From Chloroflexota bacterium (GTDB lineage Bacteria > Chloroflexota > UBA6077): DNA of 13,669 bases. The translations under genes and the position numbers were made by a program. The notes beneath the pieces are model-generated. The model saw only the letters and a list, made by a program, of their open reading frames with translations. It was not told where the DNA came from and did no database searches. Where the stretch lies: the NCBI GenBank assembly GCA_021845945.1, contig JAJZRD010000085.1, forward strand, positions 1 through 13,669. The letters are read 5' to 3'. Positions 11,996 through 13,669 of this stretch are shown here, one piece after another. The number at the start of each line of letters is the position of its first letter. Position 1 is the stretch's first letter.

Positions 11996-13576
11996 GTGCT
12001 CGCCCGCATCGCCGACGAGCTGGGAGTGCCTTTCAGCCGTATCTACGGCGTCGTTACCTTCTACTCCCAGTTCTACCTCACGCGGCGAGGCAAGAACGTC
12101 ATCAAGGTGTGCGACGGCACCGCCTGCCACGTTCGAGGTGCGGTCCACAACGTCAGCACCCTCAGACACCACCTGGGGGTGGAGCCCGGGCAAACCACCC
12201 CGGACTACCAGTTCACCTTCGAGGTGGTCTACTGCCTGGGGGCGTGCGCCCTGGGCCAGCTGACCCCCAGCCCCACCATGAGCTCCCTCCGCTACTTCAG
12301 GGACGAGTTCCTCGCCCACATCGTCGACAAGAGGTGCCCCGCGGGCGTCTGCAAGGAGCTCGTTTACGCCCGCTGCTCCAACGCCTGCCCGGCCGGCCAG
12401 GACGTCCCGAAGTACGTCGGTCTGATAGCGGAGGGCCGATTCGAAGAGGCCTATCAGGTCATCACCGAGACCAACCCCTTCCCCTCCATCTGCGGGAGGG
12501 TCTGCGAGCACCCCTGCGAGGAGAAGTGCCGCCGGGGTCAACTCGACGACGCCGTGTCCATTCGAGCCCTCAAGCGGTTCGTCGCCGACCAGATGCACGG
12601 CCAAAGACCGCAACCGGTCCAGCTGAAGCTGGACAAGAGGGTCGCGGTGGTGGGAGGGGGCCCCGCGGGGCTGGCCGTGGCCAACAGCCTCGCCAGGATG
12701 GGATACCAGGTCACCATCTTCGAGGCGCTGCCGGTGCTGGGCGGCATGCTGGCCGTCGGCATTCCCGAGTATCGGCTCCCCAAGAAGATCCTGCGGGACG
12801 AGATGGAGAACATCCTCGCCCTCGGGGTGGAGGTTCGCACCGGGATGGCCCTCGGCAAGGACTTCAACCTGGCGGATCTCAAGGCGCAGGGGTTCAGCGC
12901 CATCTTCCTCGCCATCGGCGCCCACAAGAGCTCGAAGCTGGGGGTCGCCGGCGAGGACACCCAGAACGTCCTCCACGGCGTCCAGTTCCTGAGGGACGTC
13001 AACATGGGCCGGGCGGCAGATCTCGCCGGCAGGAGAGTGGCCGTCGTAGGCGGCGGCAACGTCGCCATGGACGCCGCTCGGGTCGCCCTGCGGCTGGGGG
13101 CCTCCGAGGTCCACGTCGTCTACCGGCGGACACGAGAGGAGATGCCGGCCCAGGACGAGGAGATCCAGGATGCCCTGGCGGAGGGGATTCAGTTCCACTT
13201 CCTGGTGGCGCCGACGGAGGTGCTGAACGGCACGGGTCGGGTCCAGGGCCTCCGCTGCTCCCGGATGGTGCTGTCAGATTTCGACCGGAGCGGCCGGCGA
13301 CGCCCGGTGGAGCTGAAGGACAGCGACTTCCTCCTGGACGTGGACGTGGTCATACCGGCCATAGGCCAGGCCACCGACCCCACCTGCATCGGCAGCGACT
13401 GTCTCCAGTGGACCAGACGGGGGACCATAGAGGTAGATCCCCGCACCATGGCCACCAACGTGCCGGGGATATTCGCCGGTGGCGACGCCGTGTCCGGCCC
13501 CGCCACGGTCGTCGAGGCGATAGCCGCGGGGAACCGGGCGGCCAAAGCCATCGACCGCAGTCCGCGATCCCAATAA
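11996..13576 (+). CDS. Composite oxidoreductase: NuoE [2Fe-2S] domain, NuoF C-terminal tail, GltD-like FAD/NAD(P) module
   Basis: This is a 526-residue frame from the GTG at 11996, which lacks a proper ribosome binding site; the frame is open from 11948. Residues 1-84 are NuoE thioredoxin-fold with all four [2Fe-2S] cysteines (C39-x4-C44, C80-x3-C84). At C84 it passes into the extreme C-terminus of NuoF (ALGQLTPSPTMSSLRYFRDE, then KRCPAGVCKEL to 122). The FMN/NADH-binding core and the CxxCxxC of NuoF are absent. From 127 it is a GltD-type N-terminal domain with two [4Fe-4S] clusters (C127, C131, C166, C170, C174, C178). FAD (VVGGGPAGLA, 218-227) and NAD(P) (VVGGGNVAMDAAR, 350-362) Rossmann motifs follow, and GIFAGGDAVSGPATVVEAIA (491-510) closes it. 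NuoF tails followed by GltD modules fit electron-transfer units of hydrogenases or formate dehydrogenases. As it stands it lacks the NuoF active site and looks rearranged. Confidence 0.75.
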   Translation: MLARIADELGVPFSRIYGVVTFYSQFYLTRRGKNVIKVCDGTACHVRGAVHNVSTLRHHLGVEPGQTTPDYQFTFEVVYCLGACALGQLTPSPTMSSLRYFRDEFLAHIVDKRCPAGVCKELVYARCSNACPAGQDVPKYVGLIAEGRFEEAYQVITETNPFPSICGRVCEHPCEEKCRRGQLDDAVSIRALKRFVADQMHGQRPQPVQLKLDKRVAVVGGGPAGLAVANSLARMGYQVTIFEALPVLGGMLAVGIPEYRLPKKILRDEMENILALGVEVRTGMALGKDFNLADLKAQGFSAIFLAIGAHKSSKLGVAGEDTQNVLHGVQFLRDVNMGRAADLAGRRVAVVGGGNVAMDAARVALRLGASEVHVVYRRTREEMPAQDEEIQDALAEGIQFHFLVAPTEVLNGTGRVQGLRCSRMVLSDFDRSGRRRPVELKDSDFLLDVDVVIPAIGQATDPTCIGSDCLQWTRRGTIEVDPRTMATNVPGIFAGGDAVSGPATVVEAIAAGNRAAKAIDRSPRSQ

Positions 13577-13669
13577 GTGCATCCTCTGCCGCCGCTGCGT
13601 CGACGTCTGCAACTCCCTCCAGGCCGTCGCCGCGACCCCGATAAGGGCACCGTGGGGAGGCCAAGCTTG
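13563..13669 (+). pseudogene. NuoG/formate-dehydrogenase-type ferredoxin motif, N-terminus missing, cut by window end
   Basis: In a frame different from the preceding module, the sequence encodes RDPNKCILCRRCVDVCNSLQ and runs on to the window end. C-x2-C-x2-C-x3-C after DPNKC is the [4Fe-4S] motif of the NuoG-like N-terminal region in complex I, NAD-linked hydrogenases and formate dehydrogenases. In those proteins about 130 residues ([2Fe-2S] domain and a His-Cys3 cluster) precede it. Here its frame has a TAG at 13521-13523 and no start codon between, so the gene's beginning is absent, and the motif overlaps the end of the GltD-like frame. It is either broken or joined by a sequence error. 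Which enzyme followed cannot be told. Confidence 0.6.

Noticed and set aside
11768..13198. A 476-codon open frame on the minus strand across the NuoE/GltD-type region
   Set aside because: It is an antisense shadow created by high third-position GC in the real frame; its composition is low-complexity and it has no domain, while the plus strand has clear cofactor motifs.
13663..13668. AAGCTT at the window end taken as a cloning boundary
   Set aside because: A six-base restriction site is common by chance and nothing else at the end looks like vector sequence.
1..13669. tRNA, rRNA, CRISPR arrays or prophage genes
   Set aside because: I saw no cloverleaf with CCA-type ends, no regularly spaced direct repeats and no integrase, transposase or phage structural gene on either strand.

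Overview
The window is GC-rich bacterial DNA with GGAGG-type ribosome binding sites, GTG and TTG starts alongside ATG, and strongly G/C-ending codons. The gene set is an envelope-glycan group, a tungsten aldehyde:ferredoxin oxidoreductase, a HisKA_2 histidine kinase with an ANTAR response regulator, a DoxX protein, and NuoE/NuoF/GltD/NuoG-type redox modules. It also carries a short palindromic repeat whose antisense translation reads HAERSEAS. Together these fit a Chloroflexota-like or related terrabacterial lineage. No rRNA or marker gene is present, so this placement is inference.

Layout. The tail of an unidentified gene (1-104, +) converges on a YfhO-type multi-pass membrane protein (120-2522, -). 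A 325-bp divergent intergenic region leads to an aldehyde:ferredoxin oxidoreductase (2848-4695, +). Next come a possible 44-residue lipoprotein-like ORF (4755-4889, +) and two family-2 glycosyltransferases (4889-5884 and 5886-6659, +), closely packed or overlapping. A 70-bp imperfect inverted-repeat element and a perfect 22-bp palindrome lie between the second glycosyltransferase and a convergent zinc alcohol/formaldehyde dehydrogenase-like gene (6877-8019, -). That gene is divergent from a DoxX-family membrane protein (8297-8899, +), and the region between them holds AT-rich repeated boxes that look like an operator. A strong intrinsic terminator (8926-8963) ends the doxX unit.

Signalling region. 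A promoter-like sequence (9040-9068) precedes a three-gene unit: a soluble HisKA_2 kinase (9114-10244), an ANTAR response regulator overlapping it by 4 bp (10241-10822), and a membrane-anchored TPR protein (10854-11531). Downstream is a near-perfect sigma-70 promoter (11591-11618). It is followed by a leader with a stem-loop carrying an A1/G4 hexaloop, then a second stem-loop that shares its 3' arm with the 5' arm of a strong intrinsic terminator (11678-11723). This is the architecture expected of an ANTAR-controlled antitermination leader, and it stands in front of the redox locus. I regard it as the most interesting signal in the window.

Redox locus. From 11847 to the window end there are recognisable pieces of NuoE, the C-terminus of NuoF, a full GltD-like FAD/NAD(P) module, and the ferredoxin motif of a NuoG/formate-dehydrogenase-type protein. 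They are joined abnormally: the NuoE N-terminus is frameshifted, the NuoF FMN/NADH core is missing across an in-frame junction, and the NuoG-type motif begins out of frame without its N-terminus. The locus is either rearranged or decaying, or the sequence is chimeric or error-bearing here. A genuine compact fusion enzyme is a less likely alternative.
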